A DNA stretch of 64,000 nucleotides from Deltaproteobacteria bacterium (GCA_020060215.1 JAGVAP010000087.1:1-64000), one strand, 5' to 3'. Shown: positions 18,403 through 28,949, counted from the first letter of the stretch. Notes: generated from the letters alone by a model not told the origin. Numbers and translations: made by a program.

Positions 18403-18750
18403 TCACGTCGCTTCTCCCTGTTTCGCCCCCACGCTGTCATAGGTCAACGGCAGGTTCCGGAGGGAATTGAGTTCCTGGTCTTTTTCCTGCAGCTCACGGG
18501 TGAGGCTGCGGATCCGCTTCTTGAGGCGAAAGCGCTCGATCATGCCGTGCAGGCCCGTCCCCAGAACCCCCGCGAGAAACGAGACGAGAACGATCTGGTA
18601 GAGGCTGACGGCCCCCGATCTCATCTCCTGGGTGAAGACCGGGTTGAACCGGAGTTGCACCGTCTGGTTCAGGGTATCGTTGTTCTGGATCGCCAGGACA
18701 ATGACCAGCAATCCGATGAGGATTCCCAGGATGATCTTGAGATGACTCAT
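18403..18750 (-). CDS. lapA: LapA/DUF1049 inner-membrane protein
   Basis: The 115-residue protein has two hydrophobic helices (LGILIGLLVIVLAIQN and IVLVSFLAGVLGTGLHGM) followed by a coiled-coil tail. This is the two-TM DUF1049 layout. The AIQN segment after TM1 is the family hallmark. It is 3 bp downstream of the HIT gene and immediately upstream of lapB, its usual partner. Confidence 0.88.
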   Translation of the reverse strand: MSHLKIILGILIGLLVIVLAIQNNDTLNQTVQLRFNPVFTQEMRSGAVSLYQIVLVSFLAGVLGTGLHGMIERFRLKKRIRSLTRELQEKDQELNSLRNLPLTYDSVGAKQGEAT

Positions 18751-18752
18751 GC

Positions 18753-19256
18753 CTACCTCCCTCCGTCGGCGTGGTCTCGCATGAAGTCAGGCCGCAGCTT
18801 TCCATATGTTTTTCGAATATGCTCCGGGATGACCCTGATGTCGTCCAGCACCGTCATGTAGTTGGTGTCGCCGTTCCAGCGGGGCACGATATGAAAGTGC
18901 ATATGTTCCTCCACCCCGGCCCCGGCCACGTGCCCCAGGTTCAGACCGACATTGAACCCTTGGGGCGCCATCACCTTTCTGAGGATCCCGATCGACCTGC
19001 GAACCGTCAAGAGAAGATCGAGCAGGTCTTTATGGTTCAACTGCTCCATCCCCGGGACATGCCTGACGGGGGAGACCAGCAGATGGCCGTTGTTGTAAGG
19101 ATAGCGGTTCATCATCACCATCGACCTCTCCCCGACACACAGGATCAGCCGATCGGCGTCCTTGCTCCGATCGGCGCCAGGGCAGAAGATGCAGTTGGTG
19201 TCCTTTTTTTCGGAAAGGATGTAGCCCATCCTCCAGGGCGCCCAGAGTACCTTCAT
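18753..19256 (-). CDS. HIT-family nucleotide hydrolase/phosphorylase
   Basis: The 167-residue protein carries the histidine triad H118-x-H120-x-H122 in EEHMHFHIVPRW and an N-terminal CIFC pair typical of Ap4A-phosphorylase-like HIT proteins. It probably acts on dinucleoside polyphosphates or nucleotidyl conjugates in the cytoplasm. Its ATG overlaps the upstream phosphodiesterase stop (19253-19256). Confidence 0.9.
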   Translation of the reverse strand: MKVLWAPWRMGYILSEKKDTNCIFCPGADRSKDADRLILCVGERSMVMMNRYPYNNGHLLVSPVRHVPGMEQLNHKDLLDLLLTVRRSIGILRKVMAPQGFNVGLNLGHVAGAGVEEHMHFHIVPRWNGDTNYMTVLDDIRVIPEHIRKTYGKLRPDFMRDHADGGR

Positions 19257-19735
19257 ATCTCGATGATCTCTCCCTTGACCTGATCCCCGAATTCCAGCAC
19301 TCCGACGGTGTGGATCCCGGACTTGCTGTATCCGGTCGCAGTACCCGGATTGAAGAAGAGAACCCCTTGTCTCTCATGATTGGCCGGCCTGTGGGAGTGG
19401 CCGTAGACGATCACATTCGCGTCCGGGAACTCGGAACCTATCCGGTCTTCGATCCCGTCCGGAGGACCCCACCCATGGATGAGGCCGATCCTCCAGGGCC
19501 CCAGCTGAACGACCTCCCTCTCAGGCAGGGTCCGCCTCACATCAGCGACATCCATATTGCCGTGGACCCCGTGGAAATTCATGGTCCGGAAGAACCGCAC
19601 CAGGTCGGCGGACACATAGTCCCCCGCATGCAGGATCATCTCCACCCCTGCCAGGTGGCGGTCGATGATCTGCCTGAGGTCCTTGGTCACCCCACTCAGA
19701 TGAGTGTCCGACAAGACCCCTACCTTCCTTACCAT
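19253..19735 (-). CDS. YfcE/MJ0936-type metallophosphoesterase
   Basis: The 160-residue protein has the calcineurin-like phosphoesterase motifs SDTH (residues 9-12), HAGDYV (~36-41), VHGNMD and GHSHRP, which bind two metal ions. It is the size of the single-domain YfcE family of small phosphodiesterases. It is the first gene of the six-gene minus operon, preceded by GAGGAAC. Confidence 0.9.
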   Translation of the reverse strand: MVRKVGVLSDTHLSGVTKDLRQIIDRHLAGVEMILHAGDYVSADLVRFFRTMNFHGVHGNMDVADVRRTLPEREVVQLGPWRIGLIHGWGPPDGIEDRIGSEFPDANVIVYGHSHRPANHERQGVLFFNPGTATGYSKSGIHTVGVLEFGDQVKGEIIEI

Positions 19736-19964
19736 TTTGGAGTTCCTCTGTCAGCTGGTACTTTGGAGTTGGGAGTATATCAGCCTCAAGGAAAAAGACA
19801 AGCGATAAACCCCCCCCGTACAGGGCTCCGCGCGCGTATCAGGCTGGAGGAGCGCCGGCCCCTGCGACCTCGAGCCTCAAACCTCCATCCGTCAAGGCGA
19901 TTGACTCCCCCCCGCTTTATCGTATATCAGTGAAACGGATGCCCGAAAGGAGGGAGGAGGAAAG
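19736..19964. other. Divergent intergenic region
   Basis: This 229-bp gap separates the divergent phosphodiesterase and zinc-ribbon genes and must hold promoters for both. It includes an A-rich stretch (ggaaaaagacaagcgataaa) and a C8 run. I could not assign -35/-10 boxes with confidence. Confidence 0.35.
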
Positions 19965-20453
19965 ATGCCCATCTATGAATTCTATTGTGGGAAATGCCAC
20001 ATGATCTTCAACTTCTTCTCGACCACGGTGAACACGGAAAAGGTCCCGACCTGTCCCCGCTGCAAGCGGGGGAAGCTTGCCAGGCAGATGTCGCCCTTCG
20101 CCACCCCCAGGGGCGGTTCGGAAGAGGACGACTCGGCCATGCCCGACCTGGACGAGTCCAAGATGATGCAGGCCATGAGCGCCCTCGCCAGTGAGGCCGA
20201 AGGCCTGGATGAAAACGATCCGCGCCAGGCCGCAAACCTGATGCGAAAGCTCTCCGACATGACCGGTCTGAACCTCGGCTCCGGGATGGAAGAGGCGTTG
20301 AGAAGGATGGAGGCGGGGGAGGACCCCGAACAGGTGGAGGCCGAGATGGGAGACCTCCTGGAGGGCGAAGAGCCGTTCATCTCCAGGAAAAAGAAAGGGA
20401 AGGGGGCGAGGAGACAACCGCCGAAGGTGGATGCGACGCTCTATGACCTGTGA
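19965..20453 (+). CDS. FmdB-type zinc-ribbon protein with long acidic tail
   Basis: The first ~45 residues are an FmdB-type zinc ribbon with CxxC pairs at Cys8/Cys11 and Cys30/Cys33. The rest of the 162 residues is acidic and helical (SKMMQAMSALASEAEGLDEN) and ends in a basic stretch (RKKKGKGARRQ). FmdB proteins are putative regulators; the extension here is longer than usual. The start follows AGGAGGGAGGAGGAAAG, a very strong site. The 3' end overlaps the convergent UPF0280 gene by 13 bp. Confidence 0.8.
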   Translation: MPIYEFYCGKCHMIFNFFSTTVNTEKVPTCPRCKRGKLARQMSPFATPRGGSEEDDSAMPDLDESKMMQAMSALASEAEGLDENDPRQAANLMRKLSDMTGLNLGSGMEEALRRMEAGEDPEQVEAEMGDLLEGEEPFISRKKKGKGARRQPPKVDATLYDL

Positions 20454-21187
20454 CGATGCTGGATGGCCACCAGCTCCACCTCTCCCCAGACCACCATGTG
20501 CTCCCCCAGCACCACCAGACAGCCCATGATCCCGGGGATGGATTCGGCCCACGGGGCGACACGCTCCAGGTCCCTTCTCGACCGGACCCTGTTGCACAGG
20601 GCGGTCGCGGCCCCGTCTGCAAAGGCGGCCGAAGAGGAAATGACGCAACCGGCATCTGCGCGCCCCAGGCTGTAGGAGTGGCCCACGGTGCCCGATGACG
20701 TACAGATCCCGAGGGGCATCTGGCCGGAGGAGATGCGAAAGCCGATCCTGTGGCTGAGGGGCGACTCCCCTGCGAAGATCGAGACGGTCGTCTCCCGGGA
20801 GGTCTTTAGAAAGATATCGCCGCCGTTCTCGACGATGACCTGATCGGTGTACGCCAGGAGTCCCCGGCCCACGAACTCCGCAACCGCGCCCGCAACAGAG
20901 GCCATGGGTCCCACCCCCACCGGCCGCACGGAGCGGATCATCTCACGGACCAGGGGGGGTGCGGTCGGGTCGTCCGCCACGGGCGACATGGCCGTGAGGA
21001 AATAAGGATGGGACTCGATATAGGTCTCCAGCTGATGTCTTGCATCCAGAACCAGGTCCATGGTTTCCCGCTCCAGTCTCCTCCCTGCGCTCACCCAGAG
21101 ATCGGTCTCCTTGACCGCGACGGGAAACGGCACCAGGTCCGTTGCCTTTATCCTTTCCCTGTAAGATCTTTTCCTGTATTCTTTCAC
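20441..21187 (-). CDS. UPF0280 family protein (ApbE-like fold)
   Basis: The 248-residue protein contains the UPF0280 segments VGVGPMASVAGAVAEFVG, VENGGDIFLK and SSGTVGHSYSLGRADAG, which resemble the FAD:protein FMN transferase ApbE. A flavin-transfer or thiamine-related role is inferred from the fold only; the family has no established function that I know of. It is convergent with the FmdB-type gene. Confidence 0.8.
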   Translation of the reverse strand: MKEYRKRSYRERIKATDLVPFPVAVKETDLWVSAGRRLERETMDLVLDARHQLETYIESHPYFLTAMSPVADDPTAPPLVREMIRSVRPVGVGPMASVAGAVAEFVGRGLLAYTDQVIVENGGDIFLKTSRETTVSIFAGESPLSHRIGFRISSGQMPLGICTSSGTVGHSYSLGRADAGCVISSSAAFADGAATALCNRVRSRRDLERVAPWAESIPGIMGCLVVLGEHMVVWGEVELVAIQHRHRS

Positions 21188-21314
21188 GCCGATCTATCGT
21201 ACTCATGCGAACCGGACGCGACCCTTGTTCCGTCACGGCTCCGGGTGGCACCGCTATTGCATTTGATCCTGGCATCCATATCCTTCGACCATTCTAGCGG
21301 CAGGGAGATGAACT

Positions 21315-21899
21315 ATGAACCACAAAATTCTCGTAGTCGACGACGACCCCACCTTCATTTCCCTCCTGAATGAAGCCTTTTGCAGGGAGCCGTACCAGGT
21401 CTTGAGCGCGTGTTCGGCCAGGGAGGCCCTCGATCTGCTCTCCGCCCAGCCGGTCGACGTGGTGGTTTCCGATGAAATGATGCCCGGAATGACCGGGTCC
21501 GAGTTCCTGGCGCTCGTAAGAAAGCAGTATCCGGAGACGGTGCGGATGATCCTCACGGGGCATGCGAGCCTCGAAGCGGCCATCCGCTCCATCAACGAAG
21601 GGGAGATCTATCGCTTCTTTACCAAACCCTGCAACATCTTCGACCTGGCCATCACCATCCGCCATGCGCTCCAGCACCTGGAACTGGTCAAGGAAAACGA
21701 GAGACTGGTCGCCATGGTGAAGCGGCAGCGCGACTTCATCCAAAGACTCGAGAGGGATTACCCCGGGATCACCAAGGTGAGAAGGGGGAGTAAGGGTGAG
21801 ATCATCCTGAACGAGGAGGCCGAGGAGCTTCAGAACCTGCTGGGCGAATGCAGATCGATCCTGCCGAAGTGCTCCAAGGATTCCGGATCCCGCCACTAG
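21315..21899 (+). CDS. Response regulator, receiver domain with coiled-coil tail
   Basis: Residues 1-120 are a complete receiver domain: acidic pair in VVDDDP, phospho-acceptor Asp53 in VVSDEMMPG, threonine in ILTGHAS and lysine in FFTKP. The remaining ~70 residues form a helical, coiled-coil-like stretch without a recognisable output domain. It may signal by protein contact. No sensor kinase is adjacent. It converges on an HDOD-domain gene with a palindromic repeat between them. Confidence 0.9.
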   Translation: MNHKILVVDDDPTFISLLNEAFCREPYQVLSACSAREALDLLSAQPVDVVVSDEMMPGMTGSEFLALVRKQYPETVRMILTGHASLEAAIRSINEGEIYRFFTKPCNIFDLAITIRHALQHLELVKENERLVAMVKRQRDFIQRLERDYPGITKVRRGSKGEIILNEEAEELQNLLGECRSILPKCSKDSGSRH

Positions 21900-21963
21900 G
21901 ACACGAAGACACCAAGCAAGATGGTGGTTCTTTGTGTCTTCGTGTCCTTGTGTCTTGGTGGCG
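21891..21963. terminator. Large inverted repeat between convergent genes (family C repeat)
   Basis: A perfect 15-bp inverted repeat, aggacacgaagacac (21898-21912) and gtgtcttcgtgtcct (21934-21948), is enclosed by a second pair, cgccac (21891-21896) and gtggcg (21958-21963). It begins at the response regulator stop codon and lies 3' of both convergent genes. It could act as a bidirectional transcript end, though no long U-tract is present. It belongs to the same repeat family as 2661 and 6674. Confidence 0.55.
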
Positions 21964-21985
21964 GATTCTTCAGTTCAGGGACGAC

Positions 21986-23035
21986 TCAGTTCTTCATCTC
22001 TCCGGAGATCCGCTGGACCGATTCCACCACTTCTACCATGACGGTGGAGATGTCTTCCTCCTGCATCCCCAGCACCTGCATGGATCGCTCGTCCAGTTCG
22101 TACTGCAGCCCATCCACTCCTGCGGCCATCCCGCTCATCAACGCAATTCCGTCGGCCATGTGCACGACATGCGCGAGATCGTCCCCCAGGGCGTTTGCGG
22201 GGGCATGGTGATGTCGAATGGCCTTGATCAAGGGCTGGGGGACATTCCAGACCTTGCACAACTCGAAGGCGATCTCGGCATGGTCGAAACCGAGGATATG
22301 CTTCTCCGCCTTGACGAAGGGTTGGCCCTCTTCGGCCATGTATGCCTCAAAGGCATGCTTTCGCTCGAAGATATACGGATCCAGGACGAGTTTCCCCGCA
22401 TCGTGGATAAGGCCTGCCGCAAAGGCATCGTTGGCTAGGTCGGGGTTTTTCTTTGCGGCGATGATCCTGGAGCCGAACGCGACGGCCAGCGAGTGCTTCC
22501 AGAGGTCCCCTGCAGGGAGGCGGTATCCTTCCAGCACCTTTCCCAGAACAGTCGATGCACCGGCGAGGGAAACGATCTCGGCGAGCGTCTTGTACCCCAG
22601 CAACACCGAGGCATGCTGGAGGGACGCGACCTTTCCCATCATTCCATAATAGGCCGAGTTGGCCATCTTCAGGATCCTGGTGGCGATCCCCTGATCCGTC
22701 TGAAGGATCCTGGCAAGCTCCTGAGAACTCGAATGGGGGTCCCGCAGGATCTCCCGCGCCTTGAAGACCGTCTGAGGCATGGGGGGTAGATCGGTCACCC
22801 TCTTCAGAATCCTGGCCTTGAGTTGTTCTCCCTTCAGGGCTTCGCCTGCGGCTGCCAGCTCCCCGGCCGCCTGCGATTGGGCCGACGGACCGCTCTTGCG
22901 ATCGAGCTTGATAATGGCCTTGCACACGGGACAGGGAAACGCGATCTCCCGATCCCTGGGCAGCCGCTCTTCCGGGATCTGATAGACCTTATGGCACTCA
23001 GGGCATTCCAGCTTTACACTTGCCAATGTCGTCAC
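21986..23035 (-). CDS. HDOD-domain protein with N-terminal zinc ribbon
   Basis: An N-terminal MJ0042-type zinc ribbon (CPECHK and CPVC, first ~35 residues) precedes an HDOD domain of ~260 residues with LPPMPQTVFKAREILRDP, ARILQTDQGIATRILKMANS and the degenerate HD site GLIHDAGKL. HDOD proteins are signalling scaffolds, often tied to motility and cyclic-di-GMP pathways. The start is uncertain: GTG 23035 is chosen, with TTG 23041 or 23026 possible and no clear ribosome-binding site. It lies ~45 bp after the CheD-like gene and is probably co-transcribed. Confidence 0.85.
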   Translation of the reverse strand: MTTLASVKLECPECHKVYQIPEERLPRDREIAFPCPVCKAIIKLDRKSGPSAQSQAAGELAAAGEALKGEQLKARILKRVTDLPPMPQTVFKAREILRDPHSSSQELARILQTDQGIATRILKMANSAYYGMMGKVASLQHASVLLGYKTLAEIVSLAGASTVLGKVLEGYRLPAGDLWKHSLAVAFGSRIIAAKKNPDLANDAFAAGLIHDAGKLVLDPYIFERKHAFEAYMAEEGQPFVKAEKHILGFDHAEIAFELCKVWNVPQPLIKAIRHHHAPANALGDDLAHVVHMADGIALMSGMAAGVDGLQYELDERSMQVLGMQEEDISTVMVEVVESVQRISGEMKN

Positions 23036-23079
23036 CGTCAAATCGATATTCTGATTCCGCGCCTCTGACCGACGCGCCC

Positions 23080-23517
23080 CTATTCGATCTTGATCTTCCC
23101 TGCGTCTATATCGAGGGTGATGGAGCGGACCTTTGTGCCTCCGGTCTCCTCGAGCTTCACGGAGAGAGCTGCATTTGCGAGGGCCGCCTTGACCGCCTCG
23201 ATCATACGCTGGCTGCTTCCCATCGCAGTCTGGCATTTCAGCAGCGCGGCTCCCCCCGCGATCGCGACGGAGAAAGGGGGCTTCACTCCCTTTTTCGCGA
23301 GCTGCTCCATCGCAAAGGGTATAGCGGTATCCGCATACATGAGTGGGTTTCTGGCTGCTACGCTCCCCGAGCGGGGTGCGAGGATGTGAAGCCCTGCCCC
23401 GGTCTTTTGGGAGGAGCTGTAGATGATGACGCCGACGCCGGAGCCTATCTGATCGATCTTCAAAAGCCCGGAAGTGGCCAGCTCGCACTGCAGAAGTTTG
23501 ACAGAGGTTTCTGCCAT
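23080..23517 (-). CDS. CheD-like protein lacking the catalytic cysteine
   Basis: The 145-residue protein aligns by eye with the chemoreceptor glutamine deamidase CheD along its length: QIGSGVGVIIYSSSQKTGAGLHILAPRS, then YADTAIPFAMEQL and FSVAIAGGAALL. CheD normally has GSCVAV followed by a conserved histidine. Here the cysteine position is glycine (codon GGC) while the histidine in GLHILAP is kept. Deamidase activity is therefore not expected; a binding role is possible. ATG 23517 follows GCAGGAGGACC. It precedes an HDOD gene in the same direction. Confidence 0.75.
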   Translation of the reverse strand: MAETSVKLLQCELATSGLLKIDQIGSGVGVIIYSSSQKTGAGLHILAPRSGSVAARNPLMYADTAIPFAMEQLAKKGVKPPFSVAIAGGAALLKCQTAMGSSQRMIEAVKAALANAALSVKLEETGGTKVRSITLDIDAGKIKIE

Positions 23518-23628
23518 GGTCCTCCTGCCCTGTTGAGTTTCGTGAAAATAATTCGGGGCAAGCCTAGGCGAAAACCGCTTTGTTGTCAATGAGAAATAAG
23601 GAGGTGACCGGAGAGGCCGCGGGCGTTT

Positions 23629-24408
23629 TCAGCAACCTGCAGGTTTTGCAAGGAGCGCGGCCCCCAGTGCGCCCATGATCTGCGGTTCTCGATAGACGTG
23701 AATCGGCCGGCCCACTCTTTCCTCCAGGAGGACCACCACTCCCCTGTTCTTGGCGACCCCTCCGCTCATGGTCACTGCGCCTGCAATCCCGAGGGGTTTG
23801 ACCATGCTCCAGACCCGATTGACCACGGCCCGGTGCAGCCCCTTGATGATCCGCTCCCTGGGGTGGTTCTGCGCCACCAGGGAGACCACCTCGCTCTCGG
23901 CAAAGACGGTGCATACGCTGCTGATCTGCACCTCCCCCCCGCTCTGAACCGAAAGCTCGGCCATCTGCTCCAGAGTGACGCCCAGCTTGGCGGCCATGAC
24001 CTCCAGGAACCGTCCCGTCCCCGCAGCGCACTTGTCGTTCATGCCGAAGTCGAGGATCTTTCCGCCCGGGCCCACGCGGATGACCTTGGAGTCCTGGCCC
24101 CCGATATCGATCACGGTCCCCGTGTCCGGGAACACGTGATAGGCCCCGGCCGCGTGGCAGGAGATCTCGGTCACCCTCTTCCCCGCAAAGGGCACGCTGA
24201 TCCGGCCATAGCCTGTGGCGACGATCCTCGATATCCTCTGCCTGTCTATCCCCGCCCGGGTCAGGGCCTCCGCCAGGGCCAGTTCCGCCGCCTCCGTGCT
24301 GTTTGCCCCTGTCTGTACGATACTGAATCCCAGGATGCGATCATCCTCTCCAATGATCACCGCCTCGGTGCTGAGGGAGCCCACATCGATGCCCACGAAG
24401 ATTTCCAT
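23629..24408 (-). CDS. BcrA/BadF/HgdC-type 2-hydroxyacyl-CoA dehydratase (or aryl-CoA reductase) activase
   Basis: The 259-residue ATPase has the ASKHA phosphate loop IDVGSLSTEAV and the family signature DIGGQDSKVI. The two cysteines that bridge a [4Fe-4S] cluster between two subunits are Cys127 (NDKCAAGTG) and Cys166 (SSVCTVFAES). Such activases drive ATP-dependent electron transfer to a dehydratase or benzoyl-CoA reductase partner. No partner gene is adjacent, so it is an orphan activase here. The ribosome-binding region is a run of ten G (24410-24419) just before the ATG, which could make its translation variable. Confidence 0.9.
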   Translation of the reverse strand: MEIFVGIDVGSLSTEAVIIGEDDRILGFSIVQTGANSTEAAELALAEALTRAGIDRQRISRIVATGYGRISVPFAGKRVTEISCHAAGAYHVFPDTGTVIDIGGQDSKVIRVGPGGKILDFGMNDKCAAGTGRFLEVMAAKLGVTLEQMAELSVQSGGEVQISSVCTVFAESEVVSLVAQNHPRERIIKGLHRAVVNRVWSMVKPLGIAGAVTMSGGVAKNRGVVVLLEERVGRPIHVYREPQIMGALGAALLAKPAGC

Positions 24409-24646
24409 TCCCCCCCCCCGACTCAGGCGACATCCCAGCCCTCCGGTGTCGCCTTCTCATGAACAGCGTTTCGCGCCAGGATGCATCTTATGCCGAAAGG
24501 AACGGGAAAACAAGCACCTCTGAACTCGCGGGATATTCCTTCACTACAGCCGGCTGACGGGTGAGGATATTCCGGTTGAGCGCAATCTTCCTTGGATGTT
24601 ATGTAATAGGTGGATGCAGGTCCTCTCCACCCCAGGATGATTTCTT

Positions 24647-26347
<1,701 letters not shown>

Positions 26348-26491
26348 TCGGCCTGCCGCTGAACTCGGGCCGTCCGGCCTTTCCTGAGGGAATGCACCCT
26401 TGGTGCCCCCCGAATACAAGCTTCCCCCTATTTACGGAGACGGCGGTTATCGAGCTGAATAAACTCATGGCGATCAGGTCAAGAGGCTGAA

Positions 26492-27853
26492 GTGTTCCAC
26501 CTCCTCTCCATTCTTATCGCGCTTCTCCTTCCGGGCGCGGCCGGACCTGCGGCAGCCGCTCAGGATGCGGGTACGGAGCGGCGCGTTTCTCAGGGAACCG
26601 CCCAGGTGATCCGGATCGAGGGCGCCATCGGCCCGGCAGCCGCAAGATACGTCCAGGACGCGATGTCCACGGCGGTCGAGCGGAATGCGGAGATCATTAT
26701 CCTGGTCATGGACACCCCGGGCGGACTGGCCGAGAGCATGCGCGAGATCATCCGGGAGATCCTGGGCTCCCCCATTCCGGTGGCCGGGTTCGTCTACCCG
26801 TCCGGCGCGCGGGCCGCCAGCGCCGGCACCTACATCCTATACGCATCCCATGTGGCCGCCATGGCGCCGGGTACGAACCTTGGCGCAGCCACACCGATTC
26901 AGATCGGGTCCATCCAGCCGGGAGGCGGCAAGGAGGGGGACAAGGAGGAGCGGGGCGGCGACATGCAGGCAAAGATCGTCAACGACGCCGTTGCCTCTAT
27001 CCGGAGTCTGGCCCAGCTTCGGGGCCGCAATGCGGATTGGGCCGAGGAATCCGTGAGAAAGGGCGCCAGCCTCCCCGTCGAGGAGGCCGTTCAGAAGAGG
27101 GTCATCGACTTTGTCGCAGCAGACATGCAGGAGCTGCTCCAAAAGGCCGACGGCATGAAGGTCACCGTCCGGAACCGGGAGGTGGTCCTCGACACCCGGG
27201 GGCTGTCCATCCAATCCATCGAACCGAGCTGGAGCAACCGGTTCCTGAACGTCATCACCAACCCGAACGTTGCAATCATCCTGCTCCTGGTCGGCATCTA
27301 CGGCCTGATCTTCGAATTCACCAGTCCCGGCACCATCGGGCCGGGCATCATCGGCCTGATCTGCCTTTTGCTGGGCCTGTACGCACTTCACATCCTGCCC
27401 CTCAACTACGCGGGGCTCGCCCTCATCATCTTCGGGGTGGCCCTGATGGTTGCGGAGGCTTTCGTCCCCTCCTTCGGCGTGTTGGGGATCGGCGGCATCG
27501 CATCGTTTCTGATCGGCGCCACCATTCTCATCGACACCGATATTCCGGCCTTCCGTATCTCCTGGTCCGTGATCATCGGGACCGCGGCGGCGAGCGCCGC
27601 GTTCCTCATATTCGTCGTCGGCTTTGTCTGGAAGGCCCAACGCCGGCCCGTGGCCACCGGGATGGAGGGGCTGGCCGGCAGCAGGGCGGAGGTGGTCGAC
27701 TGGTCCGAAGGCAAGGGGCATGTGCGTGTGCGCGGTGAGCTGTGGGGGGCCATGGGGAAGAGAAGGTACGAGCCGGGCGAGGAGGTGAGGGTGACCTCCA
27801 GCCGCGGGCTCACCCTTGTCGTCGAGCCGGTGGAAACCGAAAAGGAGCTATGA
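26492..27853 (+). CDS. nfeD: Long-form NfeD (ClpP-class membrane serine protease)
   Basis: The 453-residue protein has a signal peptide, a ClpP-like protease domain with a Ser-Lys dyad (Ser110 in ARAASAGTY, Lys161 in QAKIVNDAV), four to five membrane helices (~250-385) and a C-terminal OB-fold NfeD domain (from ~400). Homologues work with stomatin-like partners on membrane protein quality control. No stomatin gene follows, unlike the common arrangement. GTG 26492 is preceded by AAGAGGCTGA. Confidence 0.92.
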   Translation: MFHLLSILIALLLPGAAGPAAAAQDAGTERRVSQGTAQVIRIEGAIGPAAARYVQDAMSTAVERNAEIIILVMDTPGGLAESMREIIREILGSPIPVAGFVYPSGARAASAGTYILYASHVAAMAPGTNLGAATPIQIGSIQPGGGKEGDKEERGGDMQAKIVNDAVASIRSLAQLRGRNADWAEESVRKGASLPVEEAVQKRVIDFVAADMQELLQKADGMKVTVRNREVVLDTRGLSIQSIEPSWSNRFLNVITNPNVAIILLLVGIYGLIFEFTSPGTIGPGIIGLICLLLGLYALHILPLNYAGLALIIFGVALMVAEAFVPSFGVLGIGGIASFLIGATILIDTDIPAFRISWSVIIGTAAASAAFLIFVVGFVWKAQRRPVATGMEGLAGSRAEVVDWSEGKGHVRVRGELWGAMGKRRYEPGEEVRVTSSRGLTLVVEPVETEKEL

Positions 27854-27899
27854 AGCGCAGCGCCCTATAGGGCCCACGGGTGGACGGACAAGTGGGGCA

Positions 27900-28949
27900 T
27901 TATGCGGCACGCCCTCGACTGACGGGTATTTGCTTCCCGTGTGCATCGGTTCCGGCCAAGAGCAGCCCCATGAACGCTCCGGCCAGGCAGGAGCCGGCGG
28001 CCAGGAGCAGTTCCCGTCGATGCGTCGTCAGCCACAGCTGAAGACTGCGCGGTCTGGCCCGGTCGTCGAAACCCCCATGGGCGCCGTGATCTCCCTGCAG
28101 CGGTTCCCAGAGGTTGTGGGGGCGGTCCGGATCGTCGGGCCCGTCATGTTGCTGAGAATCATAGCCGCTGCGGGCGAGGACCCGATCCGCGTACCAGGGC
28201 GCAATCTTGTTCCCTACGATGGTCTTCACCGTCGGGAAGCCCACGTATAATTCGCGCCTGTCATTGTAGGCCGCCCAGACCACGGCCGAAGCGGCGACCT
28301 CCGGCTGAAAAATGGGCGGCACGGGCTGTGCCCTGCGGGGCAACCGGCTCTTGACCCATCCGAACTGCGGGGTGTTGAGGGCGGGCATCTGGACCATGGT
28401 GACCCGGACGTTGCTGCGGTCGTGGAGCAGTTCGGTCCGGAGGGAGTCGGTGAACCCCTGGATGGCATGCTTGGCCCCGCAGTAGGCCGCCTGGAGCGGG
28501 ATGCCCCGGTAGGCGAGCGCCGATCCCACCTGGACGATGGTCCCTCGATCCCGTGGGAGCATGCGGCGGAGCGCAGCCAGAGAGCCATGGACATAACCCA
28601 GGTAGGTCACCTCCGTGACGCGTTTGAACTCCTCGGCGGTCATCTGCTTCACAGGGGAGAAGACGGAGACCATGGCATTGTTGACCCAGATGTCTATGGG
28701 ACCGAAGGCGTCCTCCACCGCGTCCGCCGCCGTCTCCACCTGACCGGGATCGGATACATCGGTAGGCAGCACCAGGGCTTCGCCCCCAAGGGACTCCACC
28801 TCCCGCTTTGCCCCTTCCAGTCCATCACGTCCGCGGGCGAGCAGCCCTATCCGGGCGCCCCTCTCTGCAAAGGCCCGCGCGGTGGCCCGGCCCACCCCGG
28901 CCGATGCGCCGGTCACGACAATGACATCCGTGTTCCGCGATTTGCCCAT
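27900..28949 (-). CDS. SDR family oxidoreductase with C-terminal membrane extension
   Basis: Residues 1-~255 form an SDR with TGASAGVG (13-20), a variant NNAM in place of NNAG (90-93), and the catalytic Ser143, Tyr156 and Lys160. About 90 further residues follow: a histidine/aspartate-rich linker, then a hydrophobic helix (LLLAAGSCLAGAFMGLLLAG), probably a membrane anchor. The start follows AAGGGAGC. This 'SDR plus tail' form is found in stress-related gene groups; its substrate is unknown. Confidence 0.88.
   Translation of the reverse strand: MGKSRNTDVIVVTGASAGVGRATARAFAERGARIGLLARGRDGLEGAKREVESLGGEALVLPTDVSDPGQVETAADAVEDAFGPIDIWVNNAMVSVFSPVKQMTAEEFKRVTEVTYLGYVHGSLAALRRMLPRDRGTIVQVGSALAYRGIPLQAAYCGAKHAIQGFTDSLRTELLHDRSNVRVTMVQMPALNTPQFGWVKSRLPRRAQPVPPIFQPEVAASAVVWAAYNDRRELYVGFPTVKTIVGNKIAPWYADRVLARSGYDSQQHDGPDDPDRPHNLWEPLQGDHGAHGGFDDRARPRSLQLWLTTHRRELLLAAGSCLAGAFMGLLLAGTDAHGKQIPVSRGRAA

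Noticed and set aside
23041..23488. Extension of the HDOD protein upstream over the CheD-like gene.
   Set aside because: That part of the frame is antisense-type shadow sequence; the domain starts at the zinc ribbon near 23030.
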